NCBI GenBank assembly: GCA_903911985.1 | Contig: CAIWFP010000068.1 | Coordinates: 1 to 7,711, forward strand | Reading direction: 5' to 3' | Source: an uncultured Sphingomonadales bacterium | GTDB lineage: Bacteria > Pseudomonadota > Alphaproteobacteria > Sphingomonadales > Sphingomonadaceae | DNA: 7,711 nt | Shown here: positions 1-6,883 of the stretch, one piece after another | Layout of the letters: each line of letters opens with the position of its first letter | Position numbering within the stretch: the stretch's first letter is position 1 | Program-made: the position numbers and the translations under genes | Notes under the pieces: generated by a model | What the model was told of the DNA's origin: nothing | The model's input: only the letters and a program-made list of their open reading frames with translations | Databases searched by the model: none

Positions 1-374
1 CCCAAGCCCGGCACCAGCGCCGCATCGACCAGTATTATCCGATCGTCTGCATGGTTGATTACGTATTCGAGCTGCGTGGGCGGAAGGCGCACATTGAGCG
101 TGTGGAGTACGCAGCCCATCGCCGGAACTGCAAGATAGGCTTCAAGATGGGCGGGCGTGTTCCAGCAGTAGCTTCCGATCAGTTCTCCGCACTGCAGCCC
201 CAGCGCCGAAAGCGCACTGGCGAGGCGGCGTGCCCGGTCCGCGGTCGCGGCGAAGTCGCGCGATGTTGTCGTTGCTCCATCGAAGCTGACGATGCGGCTG
301 TCTGCGAACAGGCGTTCTCCGCGTTCGAAGATCATCTGTGTCGACAGCGGATGGTTCATCATCGTGCTGTCCAT
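1..374 (-). CDS. Acyl-CoA ligase (AMP-forming), N-terminal fragment
   Basis: This is the 5' part (about 124 codons) of an AMP-binding fatty-acid-type CoA ligase; the rest lies beyond the left window edge. The family activates a carboxylic acid to its acyl-AMP and then to the CoA thioester. The translation begins MDSTMMNHPLSTQMIFERGE and contains RLASALSALGLQCGELIGSY, then WNTPAHLEAYLAVPAMGCVL, HTLNVRLPPTQLEYVINHAD and DRIILVD. This is the typical N-terminal lobe of medium/long-chain acyl-CoA synthetases. The ATP-binding loop and C-terminal lid are not in view, so substrate class cannot be judged. The ATG at 374 shares one base with the TGA of the upstream kinase gene (TGATG) and has GGAAAG 5 nt upstream. 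ATG codons at 362 and 359 are in frame and give the family-typical MM-x-x-PL start, so 362 is a real alternative. It is the last visible gene of the leftward operon and probably supplies the CoA ester used by its neighbours. Confidence 0.88.
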   Translation of the reverse strand, partial: MDSTMMNHPLSTQMIFERGERLFADSRIVSFDGATTTSRDFAATADRARRLASALSALGLQCGELIGSYCWNTPAHLEAYLAVPAMGCVLHTLNVRLPPTQLEYVINHADDRIILVDAALVPGL

Positions 375-1390
375 CAGATCTTTCCATTTTCGATGATGGC
401 GGCCGCCTCGCGCAGCAGTGCCGGCACATCGTGCTCGATCCCTTTGGCGTAGGCAGTGTCCTCCTTCCCTTGCTGATGGAGTACCCATGCCCCCTCGACG
501 ATGGCGGCGAGGCGCCACGCGGCAAAAACCATGAAGTAGTGAAGCCCTGCATGATCGAAGTTGGTCGCTTCAGACCATGCGCGAGCCAGATCACCCGGGG
601 CGATGATATCGGATCGGTTCGAGAGACCCTGGATTTGACGGAAACCTAAGCTTCCCTTCGGGTCCCGCTTCCAAAAGAACAGGCACAGGCCAAGGTCGAT
701 CAACGGATCACCCAGCGTGGCCATTTCCCAATCAAGAATTGCCTCAAGGCGCGGCGCGTCCTTTGCCATTAGGCAGTTATCGAGATGGAAATCGCAGTGG
801 ATGAGGCTGGTGCGCGTGGTCGCTGGGCAGTTTTCCATTAGCCACGCGCCGATTGTTTCCAGCAAGGGCAGATCCCGCACGCGATCGGCCGCCCTGACCT
901 TTAGCCAGCGGGAGACTTGGCGCTGCACAAAGCCTTCCGGCCTCCCAAAGTCGGACGGCAGGATTTCGCGCCAGTCGATTGCATGGACCGTCGCGAGCCC
1001 GCCGATCATGGCAAGCCCTAACTGGTTGATGGTTTCGGGCGTATTGGTCCAGTGGTGCGGTAGGGCATCGCTCAGCGCGAAGCCTTCGATCCATGCCGTC
1101 ACTGCAAATGGTTGTCCGATCACAGCAGGGTCGGCGCACCACGCAATCGGGCGGGGCACTGGTGCGCGCCCTTGCAGCGCTGTGATAGCACGGTATTCAC
1201 GCTCAATTCCAGCTGCCGCACGATCCGAAACCAGGTTGACCGGGGGATGCCGCAGGATCAGACGTCCCTGGCGGGTCTCCACAATGCGGGTGACATTGGA
1301 ATTTCCTCCTGTCAGCACCGGACCCAACACGATGTCGTCGTAACCCGCGGCTTCGTGTAGCCATTCTTTGAAATGCCCGGCGGTGTTCAC
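374..1390 (-). CDS. APH-fold phosphotransferase, ACAD10/11 N-terminal type (putative hydroxyacyl-CoA kinase)
   Basis: This 338-aa protein has the aminoglycoside-phosphotransferase/choline-kinase fold. Visible motifs in order: glycine-rich nucleotide loop GGNSNVT (residues 28-34), LRHPP (46-50) at the position of the usual lysine strand, the EREY helix glutamates (63-66), the catalytic Brenner motif HCDFHLDNCL (H198, D200, N205), and the metal-binding ILDWEMATLGDPLIDLG (D220). The DWE-x-ATLGDPL-x-DL signature and GRPEGFVQRQVSRW (149-162) are typical of the kinase half of human ACAD10/11 and of bacterial homologues such as LvaA, rather than of antibiotic kinases. Known family chemistry is ATP-dependent phosphorylation of a 4-hydroxyacyl-CoA; use of such a substrate here is inference. 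The start is GTG at 1390, overlapping the TGA of the preceding SDR (GTGA). No strong ribosome site is seen, so translational coupling is likely. Its natural partner, an ACAD10/11-like dehydrogenase, is encoded in the divergent operon. The protein appears soluble and complete. Confidence 0.9.
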   Translation of the reverse strand: MNTAGHFKEWLHEAAGYDDIVLGPVLTGGNSNVTRIVETRQGRLILRHPPVNLVSDRAAAGIEREYRAITALQGRAPVPRPIAWCADPAVIGQPFAVTAWIEGFALSDALPHHWTNTPETINQLGLAMIGGLATVHAIDWREILPSDFGRPEGFVQRQVSRWLKVRAADRVRDLPLLETIGAWLMENCPATTRTSLIHCDFHLDNCLMAKDAPRLEAILDWEMATLGDPLIDLGLCLFFWKRDPKGSLGFRQIQGLSNRSDIIAPGDLARAWSEATNFDHAGLHYFMVFAAWRLAAIVEGAWVLHQQGKEDTAYAKGIEHDVPALLREAAAIIENGKI

Positions 1391-2133
1391 AGGTTGCTCA
1401 TCAGCCCGCCGTCAGTAAACACCACTGAACCGGTCATATAGGTGGAGCCGGCCACCCACCAGCACACATCCGCAATCTCCTCTGGCGTGCCCATGCGCTG
1501 CAAGGGAATGCGAGAAATTATCGCCTTGCGCGCGCGTTCCGAAACGCCGGATGTCATCTCTGTCATAACGAACCCGGGGACGACCATGTTTACGCGCACC
1601 TGGCGGCGCGCAAGCTCGGTTGCCAGCACTGTGGTCAGACCGGTCAGCCCTGCTTTCGAGGCGCCGTAGCAGCTATCGCCGGGGAAGCCCCTGAAACCGA
1701 CTACCGCACCGACGTTGACCACCGAACTTCCTGCCTGCAAGTGGCAGTCCATGGCGCGAATGACCCGCATCGGGCCAGTGAGATTGGTCGCAAGCGAGGC
1801 ATTCCAATCCTCGTCCGAGACGTTGCCGAGGGTTCCACCTCGATGCAGCCCGGCATTGTTGACTAGGACATCGATCCCGCCCCACGCGTTTCCGACCGCT
1901 TCAGCCAGTCGTTCAAGATCGGAAGCCTTGGTAACATCTGCGGAGATGCCGATCGCGTTTTCGCCTAATGTGGTGGCAATCTCTGCGATGTCTGGATTAC
2001 GGCCTACGAGACAGACCTTGTCCCCACGACGGCAAGCAAGTGCGGCGATCGCGTGGCCTAGGCCACGCGATGCTCCGGTTACGACCCACCGACGCTGCGG
2101 TGCTGACGGCGGTTCAGATGCCATGTTGGCCAT
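1387..2133 (-). CDS. SDR-family oxidoreductase lacking the catalytic serine
   Basis: A classical short-chain dehydrogenase/reductase of 248 aa. It shows the Rossmann loop TGASRGLG (19-26), an arginine after the second strand (VGR, R45) suggesting NADP(H) preference, the NNAG motif (92-95), the structural asparagine N117, and YGASK with Y156 and K160. The strand that normally carries the catalytic serine 13 residues before the tyrosine reads NVGAVVG, so that position is Ala143 and the residue before it is Gly142. The rest of the fold, including the VPGFVMTEM loop and the C-terminal TDGG, is normal. The frame is open upstream to 2208, but that would overlap the receptor gene. ATG at 2133 (11 nt after the receptor's stop) or 2124 gives the usual SDR length, although neither has a convincing ribosome site. 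The 3' end overlaps the kinase gene by GTGA. It probably oxidises or reduces a hydroxyl or keto intermediate, or has altered catalysis; the substrate is unknown. Confidence 0.9.
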   Translation of the reverse strand: MANMASEPPSAPQRRWVVTGASRGLGHAIAALACRRGDKVCLVGRNPDIAEIATTLGENAIGISADVTKASDLERLAEAVGNAWGGIDVLVNNAGLHRGGTLGNVSDEDWNASLATNLTGPMRVIRAMDCHLQAGSSVVNVGAVVGFRGFPGDSCYGASKAGLTGLTTVLATELARRQVRVNMVVPGFVMTEMTSGVSERARKAIISRIPLQRMGTPEEIADVCWWVAGSTYMTGSVVFTDGGLMSNL

Positions 2134-2144
2134 CGAGGCTGCGA

Positions 2145-4427
2145 TCAGAAATTCTGGGTGATCGCAACACCCCATGACCGGGGCTGGCGCGGTGCGGCAT
2201 AGCTCCACACATGCTGAACGTCGTAGCCGATAGTCCAGCCGTCTTCATTCACCAGGTTCTTGCCATAGACGCTGATCATCGTGTTTTTGATCTTGTAGCT
2301 GGCCGAGGCATCGAGGAGGTACTGGCTGCCGTTGCGCAGGTTCGGATTGTTCAGGAACGTGAGTTCGTGGGCGCCGATGTAGTGCAGCTCAGCGTTGATT
2401 AAAACCTTGCCGGGCCCAAACTCTGCTTCGTAGGCGGCACCAAGATCCCAGGTCAACTTCGGCGCGCGGCGTATCTTGAGGAATGTAGCATCGACTGGCG
2501 TGCCCGTGCTGTAGATGTCCCCGAAGAAGTTCTTGTACTTCGCATCGAGGTAGCCAAGATTTCCGCTCAGGGTCAGGTTGCTTGTTACCCGCGCGGTCAG
2601 ATCGACTTCGACGCCTTTCAGATCGGCCTCGGAAGCATTGATTGTGCGATTTTCACGTCCAGTCGACGTACCAGGCGCCGGAACGTCAAGATCCTGCTGC
2701 ATGTCCTTGTACTTCATGAGGTAGGCAGCTGCGTTCAGCCGGATCTTATGGTCGAGAAACTCCGATTTGAAGCCGAGTTCGTAGTTGTCAAGCGTTTCGG
2801 GGTTGTAGGGTGTCGACGCCGCGCTGAGCGTAGCAGGGCGGCCGTTGAACCCGCCACCGCGATAGCCGCGCGACCAGAGCGCGTACGTCATCACATCGCG
2901 GGTCACGTTGTAGCTCAGGCTTACCTTGGGTGTGAATTTCGACCAACTGGCCTCGACCGGCTGCGTCATCACGATACTGCCTCCGGCCAGGCTTGGTGCG
3001 ATTGTTTCGATCGGATTGACCTCATTGAGCGTGCCGTAGATGTAGATGGTTCCGTCATTGACGAATGAGGTCTTCTTGTCGTGAGTATAGCGCCCGCCAA
3101 CCGACAACTTCAGCTTGTCAGTTAGCTTGTAGTCGCCCTCGAAAAAGGCGGCATATGACTTGGTTGTTTGTGTGACTTCCTGCGCACTGGTCAGCAGCGG
3201 CGGACCGGCAAATCCGATATAGTTTTTGAGATCTATCGTGTATTTCGAATCCCAGTAATACCCGCCGACGACGAAGGTGAGCGGTCCTGAGCCGCCCTTA
3301 GCCAGGCGCAATTCGTTGGTAATCTGGTGCCAGCGCGCTGGACGGTCGGTATGGTAGAGAGTTTCCGGAGTGCCGTCGAAGTCCTGATTGACTGATTCGT
3401 CAGTGCGCAGATAGCCCAAGATGTATTGCAGCTGCAGATCATTGCCCATGTCATACTTGATCTTGCCGATGGCCATGTCGAGCTTGAAGCGGGCGTTCTT
3501 GTTCAACGGAGCATTGCCGGCGCTGACGTAGCGATTGCCAGTTATCGTCTGATCTGGCTGGGGTGAGCAGTAATTGTAGGCGGCGCAGAATAGATCGGTC
3601 GGCTTGGTCAGCGCCATCACCTGCGGCGGGTCCTGCCGTGTCAACTGATGGTCATAGCTTACGCTTACTTCGAGATCGGATGTTGGCGTCAGAAGGAGCT
3701 GCGCGCCGATCGAGCGAAAATCCGATTTCTGCCCCGGCTGATGCTGAGTGATGTTGTAGATATACCCGTCGGAAGTGTTGTAGGCACCAGTGACCTTGAG
3801 AGCGACATTTTGTGCAAGACCGAAGCTGACGACACCCTGCAAGTCGACGGTGTCGAAGCTGCTGTATGTAGCGCGGACCTTGCCGGTCAGGTCCTGCGTC
3901 GGTCGCGATCGGGCGAGGTTGATGACGCCCCCTGTGGCATTACGGCCGAAGGTAGTGCCCTGCGGGCCGCGAAGCACTTCAACGCGATCGACGTCGATTG
4001 CCTTGAGCAGACTGCCAGAACTTTGTCCGATGTAGACGTCGTCAATCACGACGCCGACGGCCGGATCCACCGACTTTTCGACATCAGCAACGCCGACGCC
4101 GCGGATGTAGATTGCGGCAACGCCGCCGGGTCCCTGCTGAGTATCGTCGATCAGCACGTTCGGCGAGGAGTTGGCAAAGTCTCGCACGTCAGAATCGAAG
4201 CGCTTGGCTAGAGCGCCGGCGCTGAGTGCGCTGATCGATGCGGAGACCGTCTGTAGATTTTCAGAGCGCTTGCGCGCGGTGACGACGATCTCCTGCAGCC
4301 CCTGATCGGTTTCGGACGCGGCAGTCTTTTCCGCATCTGCGGCTCGTGCCGGTATGGCCGCCATTGCTGATGCTGAAACCGACGCAACAAGCAGTGCCCG
4401 CACAAAAATTGCTGGAATGTTCGACAT
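2145..4427 (-). CDS. TonB-dependent outer-membrane receptor
   Basis: A 760-aa TonB-dependent receptor of normal length, acting in the outer membrane as an energised importer. The N-terminus is a signal peptide: basic R10, a hydrophobic core, and a likely cut after ARA (27-29). A TonB box follows, EIVVTARKR (46-54). The plug domain shows IYIRGVG (106-112), DDVYIG (129-134) and the hallmark RVEVLRGPQGTTFGRNATGG (148-167). The remainder is a 22-stranded-type barrel ending in VAITQNF, with the terminal phenylalanine expected for outer-membrane insertion. The start at 4427 is supported by the purine-rich GGGGGGAG just upstream (about 4-5 nt spacing) and by the signal peptide beginning there. The frame is open further upstream to 4550, but an ATG at 4466 has no ribosome site and would spoil the signal peptide. 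Sphingomonads use many such receptors for siderophores, and also for aromatics, lignin fragments and other carbon sources. Being first in a catabolic operon points to uptake of the pathway's substrate, which is inference. Confidence 0.95.
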   Translation of the reverse strand: MSNIPAIFVRALLVASVSASAMAAIPARAADAEKTAASETDQGLQEIVVTARKRSENLQTVSASISALSAGALAKRFDSDVRDFANSSPNVLIDDTQQGPGGVAAIYIRGVGVADVEKSVDPAVGVVIDDVYIGQSSGSLLKAIDVDRVEVLRGPQGTTFGRNATGGVINLARSRPTQDLTGKVRATYSSFDTVDLQGVVSFGLAQNVALKVTGAYNTSDGYIYNITQHQPGQKSDFRSIGAQLLLTPTSDLEVSVSYDHQLTRQDPPQVMALTKPTDLFCAAYNYCSPQPDQTITGNRYVSAGNAPLNKNARFKLDMAIGKIKYDMGNDLQLQYILGYLRTDESVNQDFDGTPETLYHTDRPARWHQITNELRLAKGGSGPLTFVVGGYYWDSKYTIDLKNYIGFAGPPLLTSAQEVTQTTKSYAAFFEGDYKLTDKLKLSVGGRYTHDKKTSFVNDGTIYIYGTLNEVNPIETIAPSLAGGSIVMTQPVEASWSKFTPKVSLSYNVTRDVMTYALWSRGYRGGGFNGRPATLSAASTPYNPETLDNYELGFKSEFLDHKIRLNAAAYLMKYKDMQQDLDVPAPGTSTGRENRTINASEADLKGVEVDLTARVTSNLTLSGNLGYLDAKYKNFFGDIYSTGTPVDATFLKIRRAPKLTWDLGAAYEAEFGPGKVLINAELHYIGAHELTFLNNPNLRNGSQYLLDASASYKIKNTMISVYGKNLVNEDGWTIGYDVQHVWSYAAPRQPRSWGVAITQNF

Positions 4428-4583
4428 AGCTCTCCCCCCTGACCACGCGCTGTCTGCCGTGGCTTTCATTAGTGTGCCGCAGCCCCGGGGGTTGTCTGCA
4501 GACCGCCACCTTACGCCTGCTTTTTGCGGGCGGGCAGTAGCGTCTGACACGACTGGGCCAGCCGGATAATGCGACCAACATTT

Positions 4584-4611
4584 GCTATATTACTTGCTTG
4601 GAGCCAGCAAG
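4584..4611 (-). promoter_or_regulatory. Weak candidate promoter for the receptor operon
   Basis: Reading leftward, CTTGCT (4611-4606) resembles the alphaproteobacterial -35 element CTTGAC. TATAGC (4589-4584), 16 nt further on, is a plausible -10; TAATAT (4592-4587) is an overlapping alternative -10. If used, transcription would start near 4577 and leave a leader of about 150 nt before the receptor's ATG. The -35 element coincides with one arm of the palindrome, so a bound repressor would block polymerase. The match is modest and could be chance in AT-rich DNA. Confidence 0.22.
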
Positions 4612-4612
4612 T
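4592..4612. promoter_or_regulatory. Candidate operator: perfect 7-7-7 inverted repeat
   Basis: ACTTGCT (4592-4598) and AGCAAGT (4606-4612) are perfect inverted copies separated by 7 bases, TGGAGCC. The 21-bp size and arm spacing suit a dimeric helix-turn-helix repressor (TetR, GntR or MarR type) better than a terminator, because no U-run follows and it sits between divergent genes. The nine bases GAGCCAGCA (4601-4609) recur inverted as TGCTGGCTC at 4691-4699, possibly a degenerate second site. The palindrome overlaps the candidate leftward promoter. The symmetry is directly seen; operator function is inferred. Confidence 0.5.
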
Positions 4613-4802
4613 AGATTTTTAAGAAAATCATTTTTATGAAATTAATATACAATAACAACAGATATTTAAGGTGTCTTGGGTGCCCTGAAATGCTGGCTCG
4701 GGGTGGCCTGAACGCGTTTCGAATCACATTTTTGCTTGTCTCAAACTAGTGTTTGTGGTGCTTTAAACGGCACTCGATAAAGAGAGGCGTGGGAGAATCC
4801 TT

Positions 4803-5555
4803 ATGGGCGAGCGGATGGCAGGTAAGGTCGCCTTGATTTCGGGTGGTGCGAGCGGTCTCGGCGAGGCGCAGGCGATCCTCTATGCCCGGGAAGGGGCAAA
4901 AGTGATGATCGCCGACTTGCAAGAGGAACTGGGCGCTAAGGTTGTCGCTGGCATTGCAGCGCAAGGGGGCGACGCAGCGTTCGTTCGGCTCGACGTTACC
5001 GATCTTGCCAGCTGGCACAACGCCGTGGCCCGGACGGTGGCGGTATTCGGTAAGCTGACCACGCTTGTCAACAACGCCGGAATCTTCCATCCCGGCGGCA
5101 TCGAGGCGGAAACCGAAGAAGGCTGGGCATGCATGGTTGGCGTCAACCAGACCGGCGTATTCTATGGCATGAAGGCTGGCGTTCCCGAACTGCTCAAGGC
5201 GGGCAACGCCGCCATCGTCAACATATCCTCGCTCTATGGGCTCATCGGCAGTGCCGGCGCGATCAGCTATCACGCCTCAAAAGCGGCGGTGCGTGTCATG
5301 AGCAAGGGAGCCGCGCTCGAATTCGCCAAGCGCGGCATTCGCGTGAATACGATTTTTCCCGGCCAGATCAGGACGCCGATCCTGGGCGATATAACCCCGG
5401 AGCAGGATGCCGCCATCAAGGCCTCGATCCCGATGGGCGAGGTTGGTGATCCGATGGATGTCGCCAATGGCTCGCTATACTTGGCTTCGGACGATGCAAG
5501 GTATGTGACCGGCGCGGAATTATGGATAGACGGCGGCTGGTACGCTGGCTGCTGA
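4803..5555 (+). CDS. SDR-family NAD-dependent dehydrogenase
   Basis: A complete classical SDR of 250 aa. It has the Rossmann loop GGASGLG (14-20), an aspartate at the end of the second strand (IADL, D38) favouring NAD(H), a DVTD motif (64-67), NNAG (90-93), N115, and an intact catalytic set S143 (in NISS), Y156 and K160 (in YHASK). The C-terminal part has the FPGQIRTP loop and ends IDGGWYAGC. It should oxidise a secondary alcohol or reduce a ketone in the cytoplasm; similar enzymes act on cyclic alcohols, hydroxysteroids and dihydrodiols, but the substrate cannot be deduced. The ATG at 4803 has GGGAG 7 nt upstream; M5 at 4815 is an alternative start but lacks a better site. It opens the rightward operon, 20 nt before the acyl-CoA dehydrogenase gene. 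It carries the catalytic serine missing from the other SDR in the window and appears to prefer the other cofactor. Confidence 0.93.
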   Translation: MGERMAGKVALISGGASGLGEAQAILYAREGAKVMIADLQEELGAKVVAGIAAQGGDAAFVRLDVTDLASWHNAVARTVAVFGKLTTLVNNAGIFHPGGIEAETEEGWACMVGVNQTGVFYGMKAGVPELLKAGNAAIVNISSLYGLIGSAGAISYHASKAAVRVMSKGAALEFAKRGIRVNTIFPGQIRTPILGDITPEQDAAIKASIPMGEVGDPMDVANGSLYLASDDARYVTGAELWIDGGWYAGC

Positions 5556-5575
5556 AAATTTTTGGAGCATATTTG

Positions 5576-6883
5576 ATGGTATGGAATTTCGCGACCGAGC
5601 CTGACTTTCAGGCGAAGCTAGACTGGATAAGGGAATTCGTCACTGCCGAGATCGAGCCAATGGACCTCGTGTTTCGCAAGCCGGGCGATCCGTTCGACCC
5701 GCGCTCGCTGGCGCGAACGGCGATGCTCCCACTGCAGCAGATCGTGAAGGCAAAGGGTCTGTGGGCCTGCCACCTCGGTCCCGAACTCGGCGGGCAGGGC
5801 TATGGTCAACTGCACCTTGGGCTGATGAACGAGATCCTTGGTCGCAGCCGGTTTGCTCCGACGGTGTTCGGGACCCAGGCGCCCGACACCGGCAACGCTG
5901 AAATCCTTGCCCGGTTCGGCACCGAGGACCAGAAGGCGCGCTATCTGAAGCCTTTGCTTGATGGTGAAATTGTCTCGTGTTTCTCTATGACAGAACCTCA
6001 GGCTGGGGCCGATCCAGGAGAGTTCACGTGCGCCGCTCGGTTGGACGGTGACGTGTGGGTAATCAATGGCGAGAAATGGTTCGCCAGCCATGCAGACATG
6101 GCCGAATTCCTGATCGTTATGTGCATAACCAACCCGGACGTTGCGGTACATGTCGGATCTACAACGATCATCGTTCCACGCGACACGCCGGGTCTGGAGA
6201 TTGTCCGCAACACCGCCGTCGGGCCAAAGGACGAGATCGGCAGTGGCGTCCATGGTTATCTGCGGTTTGCCAATTGCCGCGTGCCGCGCAGCAATGCGCT
6301 GGGCGAGGAGGGTGAGGGCTTCAAGGTCGTTCAGTCCCGGCTTGGTGGTGGCCGGATACATCACGCGATGCGCACGGTGGGCATGCTTAACAAGGCGCTC
6401 GACATGATGTGCGAGCGTGCCGTCTCGCGCGTCACCAAGGGTGAGCGCCTGGCCGACAAACAGATGGTTCAGGAGCGCATCGCCGACAGTTACACCCAGA
6501 TAACCCAGTTCCGTCTCCACGTGCTCTATGCCGCGTGGCTGATGGATCAGGACAAGGGCTATACCCGCCGCGTCCGGCGCGAGATTTCGGCCATCAAGGC
6601 TGCCATGCCCGGCGTGCTCAAGGATGTGGTCTACCGCGCGCTGCATATCCACGGTTCGCTCGGCATGTCGAATGAAACGCCGCTGATGGACATGTGGCAA
6701 TATGTCCCGGAAATGGGCATTGTCGACGGACCCACCGAAGTGCACAAAGTTTCTGTCGCCAAGGACATTCTGCGCAACGTCAGCCCCGCGGAAGGTCCAT
6801 GGCCGACTTATTTTACGCCGCATCGCCGGGCAGACGCCGAGGCAAAGTTCGCGGCAATCCTGCAGCGGGAGCCATCGACATGA
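5576..6883 (+). CDS. Acyl-CoA dehydrogenase, ACAD10/11-like
   Basis: A 435-aa FAD-dependent acyl-CoA dehydrogenase-fold protein. Ordered motifs: an N-terminal helical domain; GPELGGQGYG (68-77); GTQAPDTGNAEILARFG (99-115), a signature of the ACAD10/11 subgroup; the FAD/substrate motif CFSMTEPQAGAD (135-146); INGEKWFAS (163-171) in the beta domain; and GGGRIHHAMRTVG (257-269), again typical of ACAD10/11. HIHGSLGMSNETPL (357-370) follows, then IVDGPTEVHKVSVAK (382-396). In the last motif Asp384 sits where medium-chain enzymes have the catalytic glutamate (YEGT). ACAD10/11 members are known to work with a kinase that phosphorylates 4-hydroxyacyl-CoA and to eliminate the phosphate; that role here is inferred from the kinase in the opposite operon. 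ATG at 5576 is chosen because GGAG lies 8 nt upstream and the product starts at the normal family position. The longer frame from 5522 would overlap the SDR gene. Its stop overlaps the next gene's start (ATGA). Confidence 0.92.
   Translation: MVWNFATEPDFQAKLDWIREFVTAEIEPMDLVFRKPGDPFDPRSLARTAMLPLQQIVKAKGLWACHLGPELGGQGYGQLHLGLMNEILGRSRFAPTVFGTQAPDTGNAEILARFGTEDQKARYLKPLLDGEIVSCFSMTEPQAGADPGEFTCAARLDGDVWVINGEKWFASHADMAEFLIVMCITNPDVAVHVGSTTIIVPRDTPGLEIVRNTAVGPKDEIGSGVHGYLRFANCRVPRSNALGEEGEGFKVVQSRLGGGRIHHAMRTVGMLNKALDMMCERAVSRVTKGERLADKQMVQERIADSYTQITQFRLHVLYAAWLMDQDKGYTRRVRREISAIKAAMPGVLKDVVYRALHIHGSLGMSNETPLMDMWQYVPEMGIVDGPTEVHKVSVAKDILRNVSPAEGPWPTYFTPHRRADAEAKFAAILQREPST

Larger units (their letters stand above)
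4428..4802. promoter_or_regulatory. Divergent intergenic promoter region
   Basis: These 375 bases separate the receptor operon (leftward) from the SDR operon (rightward) and hold no convincing gene. The central stretch, about 4575-4675, is markedly AT-rich against the GC-rich surroundings, as expected for a promoter region. It contains a 21-bp interrupted palindrome (separate entry). The receptor-proximal half is GC-rich and includes the perfect palindromes CCCCGGGG (4483-4490) and GTCTGCAGAC (4494-4503), with a second GTCTGC at 4452-4457. The SDR-proximal end has a small inverted repeat, CAAAC-TAGT-GTTTG (4742-4755). A good ribosome site GGGAG lies 7 nt before the ATG at 4803. Both operons are probably controlled from here by a regulator encoded outside the window. 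Confidence 0.7.

Noticed and set aside
142..594. A minus-strand frame overlapping the kinase/ligase junction
   Set aside because: It lies in a different frame from the recognisable kinase and ligase proteins, which fully explain the region.
374..1390. Kinase as an aminoglycoside-resistance gene
   Set aside because: The DWE-x-ATLGDPL signature and the acyl-CoA gene neighbourhood match the ACAD10/11-type kinase family, not antibiotic kinases.
2134..2208. Upstream extension of the minus-strand SDR to 2208
   Set aside because: It would overlap the end of the receptor gene in another frame and adds residues not seen in SDRs; starts at 2133 or 2124 give the normal length.
4428..4550. Upstream extension of the receptor to 4550 or to ATG 4466
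   Set aside because: There is no ribosome site before these starts. The extension would bury the signal peptide that begins at 4427, which has an excellent GGGGAG site.
4742..4755. Small inverted repeat CAAAC-TAGT-GTTTG before the rightward SDR gene
   Set aside because: The arms are only 5 bp and no clear promoter elements surround it; it could be chance, so it is mentioned only within the intergenic entry.
5522..5575. Dehydrogenase start at 5522
   Set aside because: It overlaps the SDR coding end and has no ribosome site; ATG 5576 has GGAG at the right spacing.
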